Counted from the stretch's first letter, positions 48,701 through 61,116 are shown. The stretch is 64,000 bases of DNA from Mesodorylaimus sp. YZB2_4 (GCA_030248295.1 JASANH010001344.1:270174-334173); one strand, 5' to 3'. Made by a program: numbers and translations. The notes: a model not told the origin generated them from the sequence alone.

Positions 48701-51700
48701 ACAATGAGTGCCCTAGAACAATATGTACATTCTGAGCCCTCTCAACGAAGACTGGCGTGCACATGTACCCCAACCTTGTAGATCCTGCCAATTTGCCCTG
48801 CCCACCTATATTCCTGCCAGCTATAGCTAGTTTCCTGTTCTCCTCACTCACTGATGGATGGCTAGTCAGCAAATCATAGAGCCTGTTATAATCTTATCTT
48901 TTCCACCGGAAACATTATCGTATGCGCCCATCTCCCTTATCACCAGCCCATGGTCGTGCGGGAACCTGACTTCAAAAGCCCTTCACCCAGCTACGTAAAA
49001 CATGCTTAGATTTGTATCCAATGCTAGACTAGTGCATTTAGATTTTACAGCACTCATTGACCGCTCAGAAAACTCCGCGAAGATCCATTAGCACTGGCAA
49101 AATTGTTAAAAAGCAACACGGAACACCTCAAAAAATGCGAACCTAAAAGCATCTTCTCTTCTTTTCAAACCAGACAATTTTGCACTCAAATTTTTGAGCT
49201 CGAATGAAAGCGCCAAGAATCTGCTTTTGAAAACAAAAGTTTCCATTTGACTTAGCAAAAAGCAAAGTCGAAGGCAGATTTTGATCTGCGTGGTCAAGTG
49301 GGCGCAGGTTAGTTTGACGTTGGAGAACTGTGCTGTGCTGAAATGCTGACAAGTCACGGACAGAGTCGTCAGCAAATGTTGAGCAAGGATAAAAGGAGTC
49401 GTCACACGTCACAAGTGCATTCTTTGGCTCTACTTGACATTTCTTGCTTCAATTTGAGCAATGAATGCTACTCGATGGTGCGTTGTCAAGGAATTTAGGT
49501 AGGGCAGCTGACGTCTAGAGCATACCATAAATAGAACGAGCCTATGTGCAGCGAGTGAAAAGGTTCGGCAATTTGCCGAAGAGCAGGTAGGCCACGTGCA
49601 GTGTAAAGTGCACAGGGAGTGTGCGGTGTAATGCATGGAGGGTGCTGGGTGGTACCCACAGGGACCTCTGTCAGGGGCGTGGACACTCGACACGAACATG
49701 CGACATGGTGTTAGCATGCAGGGCGGCGAGCGACATGCACGGGGCCTGGGCCCGACACCTACCCCTACGTACGCGCTGTATGGCCGTGACACGTTGTAGC
49801 GGGACGAATAGCCGTGCACGTTATTATCGTATACGTCGTTGATTCGTCGCACATAGTTATCAACGTGATCAACCTGCTTGTCGTACCAATGACTAATCGA
49901 ATCGGCCGGACTGGGCAGATTGGCACGAGAACTAAAATCCAAAGAAAATTTGTAAGAACATGATTGTTTCATGGAAGAGGGGTCGAATTCTTGCGGTTCT
50001 GTTCTTCAGGAGAAGTCTTAGACTACTAGAGAAAAACTAGCTTTAATAGGTTTCGGCTTTTCAAGTTTTTTGCATCTTAAAGTGTAACACAGCTTTTTGT
50101 AACGTTGTTCAAATTGGAAAAAGCGGGAAATGCGGTTAGTTGCAAAAACGCTTCTTCAGGGCGCAAACCTGCGTCATCTACTAGTCTTCTAAATAACATA
50201 GTGTGTACTGTGTGACAGACGACCAACCATCCTGACCAGCTGCTCACAAAATACAAGCGAAGTAAGAAACAGCAAGTTCACGGTCCATAACCACACCCAT
50301 TCACAGTACTCTGACCTTGTCGCATTCACTTTTGGACCACCAAAAATAAGCTCTGCGCTGTAAATTGACATCAGCTCATGTGTTTCAGACCATTTCAGCC
50401 CATAAAATTTTTGATTTTTGTATCACATCTACTGTATTAAACTGATTTTCTGTCTGCAGAAGGCAACGGAAGCGCAATTGGAAGCGCAGAAATTGGAGCT
50501 CAGAAAAGGCAGAGAAATAACGGGACTAAAACAACTTTATACCCAGCTGGGTAAAATATAGTTTGGTTTTCTTTAATAAAATTGTGAATCGAGGCCTATG
50601 GCAAGCCTGCAACAGGAGAGGAATGGGTTGTATTTAATACCTTATTCATGAATTCTGCTGACTGGACGGAGTCCCTGAACTCAGTCTCTAAAATCTGATG
50701 TACTCACGCGGTCCTGGTCAATCCATAATCGCCAGTATCGATGCCCACGTTGGCGCTACGACTGGATGATCGTTTCAGATTTCGATCAGTCGTGGATATG
50801 TAATCCATGAAATTCAAAAACGACCCCGTTCTGGAGGGTGCGGCCGATGGGTATCCACTTCCGTAGCCACGACTGGGCACTGAGAAATCGCGCGAGCGAC
50901 GCAATGGCGGGGGCGCCACGTATCCTCCATAGCCACCTCCATAGCCACCGCCGTAGCCGCCGCTGCTGATGGATCGGTCTCGTCGATAGGAGCCACGATC
51001 GCGAGTGCGTGATCGGGAACGGGCGCGGTCAGTGGCGTATGAACTCTGACTGAAGGCGCCAGTGCGCACGTAGCTGTCGAACACGTTGGTGTAGTGCGAG
51101 GAGGGGCGCGAGTAGGAGTAGCCGATGGTGTACTCGTTCTGGTATTTGTGCCCGTAGGAGGACGAGTAGGACGGGGCGTAGGTTTGGCCACCGGCGGGTG
51201 CCCACGACGAATAGGTCACATAGCTGGCCGTGCGCAATGGTGGCGCTGCTGAAGAGGCCGCGGCCGTGAACGTGGACGCGGACCGATCCAATGGAGCCGA
51301 CCGTTCGACCGGGGCGTAGGTGACGCGTTGGACGGGTCGTTCCTCCTGCTCAGCACGATCACGACGCGATTCGCGTTCGAATGCAGGCGAGGCCCGAGCT
51401 GGGGCTTCCTCAGCGGCTGGTTCTGGTTTGGCTTCAGGTTCAGCAGCGGGTTCAGGAGCTGCTTCAGCTGCTGGTGCTTCCTCAGCGGCTGGGGGCTCCT
51501 CGACGGCTGGGGCCTCCTCGACGGCGGGCGCCTGCTCAGCGGCGGCTGGTTCTTCAGCCGCTGGGGCTGGAGCCTCTTCGGCCTTGGGCTCCTCGGCCGG
51601 TGCAGGCTCTTCAGCCGGGGCTGGTGGCGCCTCCTCAGCTGGGGCTGGCGGTGCTTCTTCCGATTTCGATGTCTCCTCCACGGATGGTTGTTTCTTGCCT

Positions 51701-52563
51701 CGTTTCCACGAGGGCGATGCTGGTGGGGTCTGCTTCTCCTCAAGGGTCACCTTTCGCGGACCTCGCGTTTTGGGTGTTGGCGGCGGGGATGGCTCCTTGG
51801 GTGGTGGTGGAGGAGTGGGTTCTTTGGGAGGTGGTGGTGTCGGCTCCTTAGCTGGTGGCGGCGTCGGCTCCTTGGCTGGTGGCGGCGTAGGCTCCTTTGG
51901 TGGCTCCTCTGCAGGCGGAGGTGGTTCGGCTTCCGAAGCAGGGGCTGAAGCTGGCTCGGGTTCTGGAGCTGGAGCCTCTGGTTCTGGCTCTACGGCTGGC
52001 GCTGGTACTGGCTCGGCCGCGGGTGGCTCCTCTGCCGGTGGCGCTTCCTCGACCGGGGCAGGTTCCGGAGCTGGTGGTTCTGGTTCCGCGGCGGGAGCTG
52101 GTTCTGGCTCAGCCGCTGGTGGCTCCTCAGCTGGGGGTGCCTCTTCCTTGGGTGGTTCTTCAGGAGGAGGCGGCTCGGCTTCGACTGGGATATCGTGTAC
52201 CTCATCTACGCTCTCCTGCTTGCCTGGTTTATCCTCTTCGATTTCGGTAATCTGATCTTCCGTTTTCTCGTCTTCTGCCTGGGCCGATGGGGTCTCCTCA
52301 GCCACTGGCACCTCGATCACTGCCGCTGGCTCTTCTGCTGCTGGCGCCTCTTCGACTGGCTTGGCCTCCTCGGCCGGTGGCTCCTCAGCTGGTGGTGGCG
52401 CTGCCTCTTCGGCCGGTGGTTCGGCCGCGGCTGGCTCCTCGGCTGGTGCTGGTTCACCTTCGGCCGCACTGGTTTCCTGGGCAGCCGGTTCCTCAGCGGC
52501 GGGTTCGGCCGCGGGCTCAGTGGTGGCCTCAGCGGCCGCTGCTTCACCTTCAGCATCGGCCAT
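45775..52563 (-). CDS. Ala/Pro/Glu-rich protein with C-terminal coiled coil, five exons
   Basis: Not recognised. Exons 50708-52563, 49769-49931, 47832-47888, 46663-46749 and 45775-45915 have GT-AG borders and agreeing phases, giving 767 residues. Residues 1 to about 400 are a disordered head of repeated PAEEP/EAPAAEE and KEPTPPP units. Next come a basic patch (GPRKVTLEEKQ), Tyr/Ser-rich sequence (YSSSYGHKYQNEYTIGY), RS dipeptides (RARSRSRTRDRGSYRRDR) and a GGYGGGYGG run. Exon 2 has HWYDKQVDHVDNYVRRINDV. Exons 3-5 are a coiled coil with five leucines at exact seven-residue spacing in LEQENFYLSKQVDYLNKN and its continuation, then NDLRNVNRSLRTRAEGLERQ, ending SVFW. Composition and rod suggest a cytoskeletal or muscle structural protein, but that is inference. 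The last exon could instead splice at TTTTG|GTAGGG rather than stop at the overlapping TAG. Confidence 0.7.
50461..50562 (+). other. possible terminal exon of a plus-strand gene nested in an intron
   Basis: After TTTTCTGTCTGCAG a coiled-coil-like frame (KATEAQLEAQKLELRKGREI, then TGLKQLYTQLGKI) runs to TAG, with AATAAA about 12 bases later. It lies antisense in intron 1 of the Ala/Pro/Glu-rich gene. A possible first exon is the ATG frame at 48631 (MDSALQLAEVKLQILHKEW), but no phase-matched join was established. Confidence 0.35.
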
Positions 52564-54785
52564 TGCTCGTTGTCACTAATCGGTCAAATGAGGGGTTATA
52601 AATTAATGTTAGGGAGTTTCGATCAGGTCGAATTCGTGCCTTCGGGCAAATTGGCCTTGTCGTTGGGGACTGAAAAGCCATCAAGTAACTGAAGGTTTCA
52701 CTTCGGTTTGCAAAAGTAGCTGATTTGCAACACGAAAAATTCAAGCGCCATTTCCCGATTCGCAGTACTCGCTGTCGTTTGTGCATGGATCACGAGGAAA
52801 CCTATTTGAGTGTCTGTGTACTCAAATGGGTTACCTCGTCAAATTTTTTCTTTTAACCTCCAAATGCACAGCGGATGATAAAATAAGCACGTGTGATAAG
52901 CTAATGGAATGATTGATAACCTAACGACGGAAAATGCAAGGAAAATGGCTTATTCGTTAGATCCAAGCATCCAGAAAAGCAAATAAAAATCCTAGCAGAA
53001 CCTGAATCGACTAGAGGACTATCGAGAAAAAGAGAGACGGAAGCCCGACGGAGCTAGCGCCACTAATAAAGGGTGACAAGGATTGACGTTCTGGTGATAA
53101 ACTAGCTCCTAGCAAAAGATCCAGGAAACACCATTCGCGATTACTGCAGCCAGTGATAAGTTGATATGAAAAGATGCAATGCGGTCAGATAAGCTTGTGA
53201 CAAGCTGACAACAGCACCAAGAGTTATAATGGAGTATGTTTATATAAAACTGGTATGAAGCCACTTAACTGATAAGCAAACAGCTAATCACTAGCCCTCT
53301 GATAAGGGCTTGCAATTATCAGCCAAATCTGAAACATGAAACAAGTCGGTCACATCCGAGCGAACCGTCTTCAATCCAATCCCAAGCCCCGCATTGGCAC
53401 TAACCCACCCGGAGCAGTGAACTGGAACAAAAGGCCCGCGGCCTGGCGGGAGTGAAAGTATTTCTTTGCATTCATTTACGTCGTCGTTTACTTGGCCAAC
53501 GACGGACGACGAGAAGGCTCTGATGCAATGTAACCAAGACCGTGAATGCCCGTTAGCTTATGACGTTAGCCTCTTCTCGCCTCGCCTTGGCCCGGGCCAA
53601 AGCAAAGATGAAGAAGTAGATCTTGCAAGGGGTTTTATTTTTGGACCATCGCAGCCCTCCTTCTCCTCCTCGAGGAGAGTGCTGGCAGGGTGTGCGACGT
53701 AGCCAGAACGTAATGTGTTAGCTGCTTACATAGTTAGCATGCGGGCTCGAGCCGCTCCTATTTGCTAATGCCCCTCACGCCCTTCCTACCCTCGCCTCGT
53801 CTCCTAGTCGAAGGCAAGTTAGGTGGGAGAGGAGGCAGTGTCATTGGATACTCCTATCTAGAAGTATCTCATACAGGGTTAGAGTAGGACTCGTCCAGAC
53901 TCGAGTACATCGCCCTCCCACTTAAATATCGCAAAGGTCACCATTGCTAAGTGCAGTTTTTAGGGGCGTCTGGTAGGCATTGTTGCACTCTTTTTGCCTA
54001 TTAACTCACTCAGGTGCGCCTGGGTAGTGCAAAAACCAACATGGCATCTTTTTGCATTGAACTTACGAGAAAATAATGAATCTAAGAGGCTGGCAATACT
54101 TTGCCAAGGGCGGCGAAGGTGAGGCATCCAAAGAACAAATTGAAAATGTGAGTGCCAACGCGCACGAATCGTTTTGGGAGAAATTATGTGGCTAGTGGCG
54201 GCGGACTAAAATGTTAATTAAAGAAGCATTACATACGGGGGTGCAGCCTGTCAAGGAGACGCGCCTGCAGCCAGATAGTGACGGAGTGGTAGGCTAGGCA
54301 GGGTAGTAGTGTAAAGTGAGAGTGTGAAGAAGGTGTATAAGATTCAGCTATTATGGCGCACTGTCGTTTTCTATGAATCGAGTTACGGTCCGTGAAATAT
54401 GCGTGCGATTCTGCCGTCAACAAATCAATTTTCACTGCGCTAACCAACGACGACACACCCAGCTACGACCGAGCCTCCGTGACCGAACCGAACCAGGACC
54501 CGCGTTTTGGAGCCGAAACAGACCAAACCGGCCGAACTGACCGAGCCAGGATCAGCCCGCATGCCTAGTATCATTACATACTGACTGACAGTGCAAAAAT
54601 AGAAAAGTTATTGGTCCGGATAGCTTTTTGTGGAAGGTCATTCATAAACTAGGAATTATCATGAGTGTTTCTTGATCTGTATTGCAATCGAACAAGTTGT
54701 TGAGCTTTGATACAACTTGTCTGGTCTATCGTTTCTTTAAATTTTTTTGGGGCCCGCTTTTGCCTAAAGCCGGCCAGCAATCAAA
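52564..54785. other. intergenic, one weak exon candidate
   Basis: Promoter side of the Ala/Pro/Glu-rich gene. At 54076-54147 (plus) an ATG frame, MNLRGWQYFAKGGEGE and so on, ends at a good donor AAT|GTGAGT, but no following exon was found. Nothing else is supported. Confidence 0.35.
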
Positions 54786-55280
54786 TCATATTAGCACGGC
54801 TGGGCGGACACCCTCAAACAGCAGCTTCCCTCTGCGCGTCTCCACTGGGAGCACCTCCACGCGATGGCATCCTGGACTGGACACCGACTTCTTTGGACGG
54901 TGGCGGGTGGGCTTTGAACCCTGTGTAACCAGCAGCCCTGGCGGTTGGGAGTAATCGATACGCTCCCCTGGCTGGGACGTCAACCTCTCGGGTTGATGTT
55001 TCTAGGGCAGGTACAGTCGCGAGACTTGTCTTCGGTCTCGACCATCTCCAGCCGTCTGGATGCGCTGGTTGCACCCATCAGGGTCGGCCAGCCGAGACTG
55101 TCCTGTCGTTTGGCTACCGTCTCTCCTCTCGGAGCACCTTGACAGTACCGGGTGAGCCATCAACAGCCTGGCGTGCAAGGTCAGAGAGGGTTTTATTGTG
55201 CGCGGGACGAGCTCATTCGCTGCCAAACAATACGGAAAGAAGAATGTCGAACTGCTGCATCACCGCGGCCGCTGTCTAGT
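54786..55280 (-). repeat. long dispersed element, copy with family B core
   Basis: Reverse complement matches 57856-58140 along both flanks (GCGGCCGCGGTG, CTTTCCGTATTG, CAAGGTGCTCCGAG, AGACAGTCTCGGCTG-like; GAAGTCGGTGTCC, CGCGTGGAGGTGCTCCCAG). This copy also holds a family B core (about 54900-55050) absent from the other. Confidence 0.75.
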
Positions 55281-55352
55281 CTATCCTGACTACCAGCAAG
55301 AAAACTGTGGTTTATTTCGGTCAAGTTCGGGTCCTGCTCGGCTTGGTCGAGC

Positions 55353-55729
55353 CCCAGCATCGACCGATCCGACCCTAGGCCTGGATCCCGATCTCGATCC
55401 GATCCAGGGGCTGGATCGGCCCGATCCCGATCCGCTTCAGAAGATTTTAGATTGATGGGGATGACGTACTTGGCACTGCGTCCTCACAAACCTGCTCCGT
55501 TTCCTCGCTGTCAATCTCTGTCAGTCTGCTCCAAAGGACACAGGAGAGATGAACGGAGCCTAAAGTGGGATTGAATCCTGATTTGAGAGAAAAAACGGGA
55601 TTTTCTCATCATAGAATGCCGCATCTCATCATTCTTCAGCAGATACAGAGCGAAAAATTTCAGTTGCCGATCCGGCCGATCCAGCGATCGGATCGGTTCG
55701 GCCGGATCAGTGGATCGGTCGATGCTGGG
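55353..55729. mobile_element. short inverted-repeat element (MITE-like)
   Basis: An exact 18-bp inverted repeat, CCCAGCATCGACCGATCC, at 55353-55370 and 55712-55729, with further GATCC/CGATC-rich sequence inside both ends. There is no coding capacity. Target duplication not identified. Confidence 0.55.
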
Positions 55730-55739
55730 TCGAGCCTGG

Positions 55740-56979
55740 GGTGCAACTCCATAAGCTGCTCCAACTTTTCGTGAAATGGACACTACACTTCATGTTACAA
55801 GGACTTAGTGTCCTTCTGGACTCTTTGGGGTTTTTTAGGTGCCATTTGGGAATGTGTGGCTGATTTTGATATTTTACTCGTATGCTAGAATATTGCGCGC
55901 ATCGAAACAATTGTCGAGGCATCATGGTAAACTAAAGAGGCATTGAAGCGCAAGATTCGTGATCGACGGATCGAATTGTTGGATCAGCTAAGATCCCTTA
56001 CGATCAGTTTTTCTTTGCAGTCCAGCAGAAAGAGAAACAAAACGAAAAACCTGACACCCGAGCGGGAATCGAACGCTGAACACTGGGATAACTGGTGCAG
56101 AGTAGTAACCTAATGGAAACTGCCAAGATTGACAGTACAGCGAGTGTAAGGGGCTGCATCCCGCAGAAGAAGCAGTGGTACTTATAACTACAAGCTCATG
56201 CTCCCATGACAGCCGATAAAGGCCATGTTCTGTGAAACTAACACAAATTAGCAGTATCGGAATGATTTTGCATGTATCCCCACGGAGCGCTATTCCTGAA
56301 CATGAAACTGAGATGCGTCACTCGACGAAGCACCCTCTATGATCGCATACACTGATCGAATGGGCTCCTTTTCTGTTCACAAAATCACACTTATGTGGGG
56401 CCAAGATGAGGGCATGGCAACCGACAACCCCCCCCCCCCCCCTTCCCCCAATAACACTAGCCTCCAAGAACTCATGCCACTAAATCAGTTGGGAAATAAA
56501 CTCAGATACTTTACTTACGGCTAGATCAACTACCCTATCCTACTCAATCATCCTCGGCAGCCGTCTGTCTCCTCTTTCGTATTCATTTTTGTGCCTCCCT
56601 CCCGCCTGGGTAGCCAAACGATAGGAGTAGACACCTACCTCTTTCTGTAGTACTGGTAAGGGTGAGGGTACCCCCTGCCCGCTTTCTGTCATACGGAGTG
56701 ATGATAACCTGAATGAAATGCATTTCTGACAAGCTCATCACCTTATCAAAGTTAATTTCAAAATGAGTTCAGAAATGGAACCATTATTGTAACAATGATT
56801 GAACCCGATGCAGGTGGGACATAGCAGGGGGCCGCAATAAAAACACTCCCTCTCAGACAGTGCTTCTTATGTTCCTTAACTCATGCCAGTAAGAGTACGA
56901 CATATTCAATGTGCGAACAACATCAACAAAACGTCGTGTTTTTCTTCGCAACCTCATCAAACCTCTTCCCCAAACCCCA
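55740..56979. other. intergenic, tRNA-like remnant and poly-C run
   Basis: Minus-strand tRNA-like sequence near 56050-56125 (B-box GTTCGATTCCCG) and a C run near 56430-56443. No gene seen. The right end should contain the RRP8 3' UTR. Confidence 0.4.
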
Positions 56980-59900
56980 TCATCTTTTCTTATACAAGCA
57001 AGGTTTCAACATTAGGTTCCTCATATCACGCTTTTTCGTGTCGGACACCTTCTCAAAGTCCATTTGCACGAAATAATCATCTGGAAGTTTGACCTGAAGT
57101 GAAAAGAAAGAACTCAGTCATCATGGACTACTCACATAGTAACCACAAGATCCACGATGCCTGAAGCTAATAAATCAAAAGAATCATACAAGGGACATCG
57201 GGCATCAGCCAGCCAGTGATAAGCTGCGATTAATTTCGACCAGCAAGGCGCAGTCACAAACTTGAGCTGTGATCACCCTCTCTATGCTGCACATTCTTTC
57301 CACGTCAGGTTAGGGGCCCGTTCATCAGCAGGTGTGATCAGGACAGGACTAAGAGTACATGCCTTCCTTGCTGCAAAGAAGAAAATAAAACTGCCCAGCG
57401 TCCAGTCCAGTCCAGCAAAATGTGCGGTCGACCTAGCAGCGTGGGTTTTCAGGGTCGGAATCAGAACTATAATCCTAGGTTCGAAGACACGAGTTTGCTT
57501 GCCATGGTTTTCTATACTGATATATCTACAACACTAAGCACCTGAGGATTTGCAGAATCAGGATGACCGAAAGTAGCTGATCTGCTGCAGCAAAGGGAAA
57601 CAAATCTGATCGCGAGTGACTCCATGACCACATACGTCAGTGATCAATAACACTATTCGCCTGTGAATTATAAACAGTCATGTGTGTGCACACGCATGCA
57701 CCAGTCACCTGTGCACCATGCGTGAATGATCGGTGACACTATTCGCCCATGCACTATACTGTCACGCAGAAGACAAGTAGTGTACAGGTGGAGGAGCGCG
57801 AAGGTCATTGTCGCCTTACATGCCGACATGCACATGCTCACTTCCAACTTCGAATATGCGCGGCCGCGGTGGTGCATCGGTTCAGCATTCGTCTTTCCGT
57901 ATTGCTTGGAAGAGAGTGGCTGGAGCCGTGGGTGACTCAATCGGTACCGTCCAGGTGCTCCGAGTGGAGAGACAAAAGTCAAGCGAGTAGACAGTCTCGG
58001 CTGTCGAACACCGACAAGGTTCGCAGCCCACCCGCCATCGTCCGAGGAAGTCGGTGTCCTGTCCAGGATGCCCTCGCGTGGAGGTGCTCCCAGTGGAGAC
58101 ACGCAGAGGGAAGCTACTGTGTGCGCTAGTCCCCGCACAGCCCTGTTTAGAAGATTTGACTGCTGGGAGGGTGAGGGCAAAACGAGCTTCGGCCCACAAA
58201 ATTTAAAACAAAAACCTTCGAATATGCCACCGACACTAAAGCACTAGCTGATCGGGGGGCCCTGCTCGAAGGAGCAACATGCTTCGAATTGACACGTAGG
58301 TAATTCCAAACCTGATCCCCCCCCAACAGTCGTGGCCGTGCCCCTCGACCTCGTTTGGTGGCTACTACTTACATTCTTCAACATTTGGAATCCCATTTTC
58401 TCCACAGCTCGCCTGAATCGTCCGATCGATTCAAATCGACTGCGTATCTCTGCTATCTTCATGACGCCCCTAAAGTGCACGAAAAAAACAATGAATGCAA
58501 GCTCAAATATTCTGCCCATTTTCACGGCCCTCTGCATCTTCTCTCGGGGTAATGACCCGTTGCAGCATCAAGTTATCAACTGTACTATAGAACAGGTTTA
58601 CAGTACAGCAAGTCTTTCGGGGGAAGAATCGCTTGATCGACTAAAATCCGCACAGCATAGACGGATCAGTCAATGATCCTTCCAAACCATTTTGGAACTC
58701 CAGCTTGAGGACAGACTCTGCAGACGATTCGCCCGCATTACTGCAACCTCCTAACCCATGAATGAATATTTACTCATACTTGTGTGCACCATTTCAATGG
58801 GCAAGCCTGGTGGCGGGCGCAGGATGGAAGTCGAAAAAACTCCAACTTAACCAGGCAAGTCTAGCGACTAGACATGCGACTGAAACATCAACCCGAGAGG
58901 TTGACGTTCCCCAGCCAGGGGAGAGTAGCGATTACTCTATCCCACGCTATGGTCTACCAAGCATGAGGGTTACACATAATCAAGCCTGAATATGCCCCAT
59001 GGTCATTTGGGTGTATCTGTGTGCTGCTAAGAACTGTGCTTTCTACTCTTCAAACAGTGGAATTCGAATTGTAGACCCCTTCATAATTTTCTCGGCCCTT
59101 TTTTCCAAAAAATAAACTGGAGTCATTCAGGCGCTTCACACCGCTTTTCCAGCAGATGCTACGTACCATTTACGCATGTGCGTAGTATATCTGCGTACTC
59201 TGCGAAGGGTAAAACCATGACCCCCATTACGGTGCCACTGTCACAAAGCATTTTACTCACCCTTTCTTCAAAATTCTGTTCGCTTCAGCGACATAATCAA
59301 CCAAATTCGTGCCCATTAGCGACAAGCAGAACACGCACGTGTCCGCACTTCCATCCTCCACAGGCACCTGATGAAAAAAGAAAGAAATTGCTTCAGTGAC
59401 AGACCCTTCACTTACTGCAGACTACCAGACAGTCATTGTCATGCTCAGCGTGTGGGCAAACCCTGGCTCACATGATTTTGTCAAGGCGGAATACAGACAG
59501 ACCAGTCGCGACTTCCGAACAAGCTGACCAGGAATCGTGCATGAAACTTCCTGCTTGCGGTGAGGTTTCTACACGATTCCTGGCCAGGGAACGAAGTTAG
59601 TAAAATGAAGAAGAGTGCAAGCAAAGCTTCCCAACCAACAAGGATCCATTAATCGACCAATCCTTGCCGATAGAGCGACTTTTGATTACGCCTGCAGGAG
59701 AGGTGTGAAACAACATCAGTTCCCTGAACCAGAACTCGTGGCTACGTTGGGTGAAATCCAATATGGCCACCCCACAAGCCTTGTGTACTCACATGAGCAA
59801 TATCCGCTGGCACAACTCGATTATTGATGGCCACCAAATCGAACGAATGTACTTTTTGTTTGACACTGGCCGCGAGACGTGCTTCACCGCATCCCATGTC

Positions 59901-60886
59901 AGCAACGACCAGTTTAGATGATCTGAAATGATAAACTAAGGGGAACGAGCCATAGGACACTTTACAATAATCAAAGACAAGTTCAAGGCAGGCCTCTTCT
60001 GTTCTGCATTCGGGCTCTGTCTCCAATCCTGAAGCCCCGCCCCCCCCCCCCCGAGGTAGGAAGCACCAACTTACGTTCTGTTCAACTGCTTTATAATATT
60101 ATCCAATGGATCGAACGGCCATTTCTGATTTTGACTTTTATATCCATCGTGATAGGCTTGAAATAATTGAGGATCATTAGCGAACAATTGTTTAGCTTCT
60201 GAGCCAGTACTCGTGTACAGGATTTCATTTATATACCGAAAACGAGCTCCACTAAGTTTCTCTAAAATCTTAGATTTCAAATTGTCGCTTTTGGGTTTTC
60301 GATCGACATCTGAAATTTTGTGGGATGAAGTAGAAATCAAACCGAGCTTCTCCTTTTTCCGCTTTTTCACTTTAGGTGCTTGAGCAGTCGTTTCTTGGTC
60401 GCCTGCTTCGCCAGTATCAAAATCGAGCGATTCGTGATCACTTTTTGTTTTCTTCCGTTTCTTTTCTTGGACAATCGTTGTCTCCGCATCACTGACTTGT
60501 GTTCGTTTCCGTTTCTTCCGTTTATTTTGAGCTGAACTCGATTCCTCAGGAAGATGGACTGAGGATCTTGAATTGGCTTCATTTAGTTTAGGATTTCCAG
60601 GTCGAGTAATAGTCGATAATTCCGTGGAGGAATCGATGCCTGATTTTGGTTTCTTCAGTCGTTTACTTACCGATAATTTCTGTGGAGATTCACCAGCCTT
60701 CGATAATATCTTCGACTGATAATGTCCGGATGACAGCTTCGTCCTTTCATTTTCCAACGAAGACGAATTCGATCGTTTCGAAACAAAGTCCAACGAGTTC
60801 ATTTCTTTTATCAATTCATTTTGACGACGTACACGTTCAGACAAAGATAATCCAACTAGCTGTTTATACTTGTTTCGTCGCCCCAT
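56980..60886 (-). CDS. RRP8: RRP8 rRNA-processing methyltransferase, five exons
   Basis: Nucleolar S-adenosylmethionine-dependent methyltransferase that makes m1A in large-subunit rRNA. Exons 60075-60886, 59793-59922, 59261-59367, 58373-58469 and 56980-57093 join in phase to 419 residues. The first about 190 residues are Lys/Ser-rich with nuclear or nucleolar basic clusters ([25 protein letters not shown]). The catalytic part begins [15 protein letters not shown], then [16 protein letters not shown]. Motif I is [13 protein letters not shown], followed by HSFDLVAIN, then [11 protein letters not shown], then [13 protein letters not shown], and ends [10 protein letters not shown], as in human RRP8. 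Intron 4 (1.3 kb) holds a dispersed repeat in reverse orientation to that at 54786. The start ATG gives MGRRNKYK. Confidence 0.95.
57856..58140 (+). repeat. long dispersed element, copy without family B core
   Basis: In RRP8 intron 4. Matches the reverse complement of 54786-55280 at both ends but goes straight from the CAGTCTCGGCTG segment to the GCAGCCCACCCGCC segment. Confidence 0.7.
58800..58977 (+). repeat. dispersed repeat family B, copy 6
   Basis: In RRP8 intron 3. Core GCAAGTCTAGCGACTAGACA, AACCCGAGAGGTTGACG, CAGCCAGGGGAGAGTAGCG, then CCCACGCTATGGTCTACCA and GAGGGTTACAC. Confidence 0.75.
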
Positions 60887-61116
60887 TTTTCGATCAACAC
60901 AACATCGATACACAGCCCAGCCCCTCCACTTCAGTCCACAAACTTCGAGCCTACAGCAGACAAAATGCTCCGTGCCTGAAGATCACAGCTGCTTATTGCC
61001 AGTACTACTGTAATCCCTTGCCGGTATCGGCTCGAAGTGATTAGACACCAATCTTGTAGACTTTTTGAAACATTTTCCGTCCACATTAGCCTATTTGGAA
61101 ACGTCTTTTTTCGGCG
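60887..61116. promoter_or_regulatory. shared divergent promoter region of RRP8 and DCTN1
   Basis: Only 230 bases separate the RRP8 start (minus) from the dynactin start (plus). No TATA box is seen on either side, as is common for bidirectional housekeeping promoters. Confidence 0.5.

Noticed and set aside
51320-52255. 311-residue Gly/Ser/Ala open frame on the plus strand
   Set aside because: It is the antisense shadow of the repetitive Pro/Ala/Glu codons of the minus-strand gene. Codons such as GCC/GAG/CCG rarely make stops in reverse, and there is no domain.
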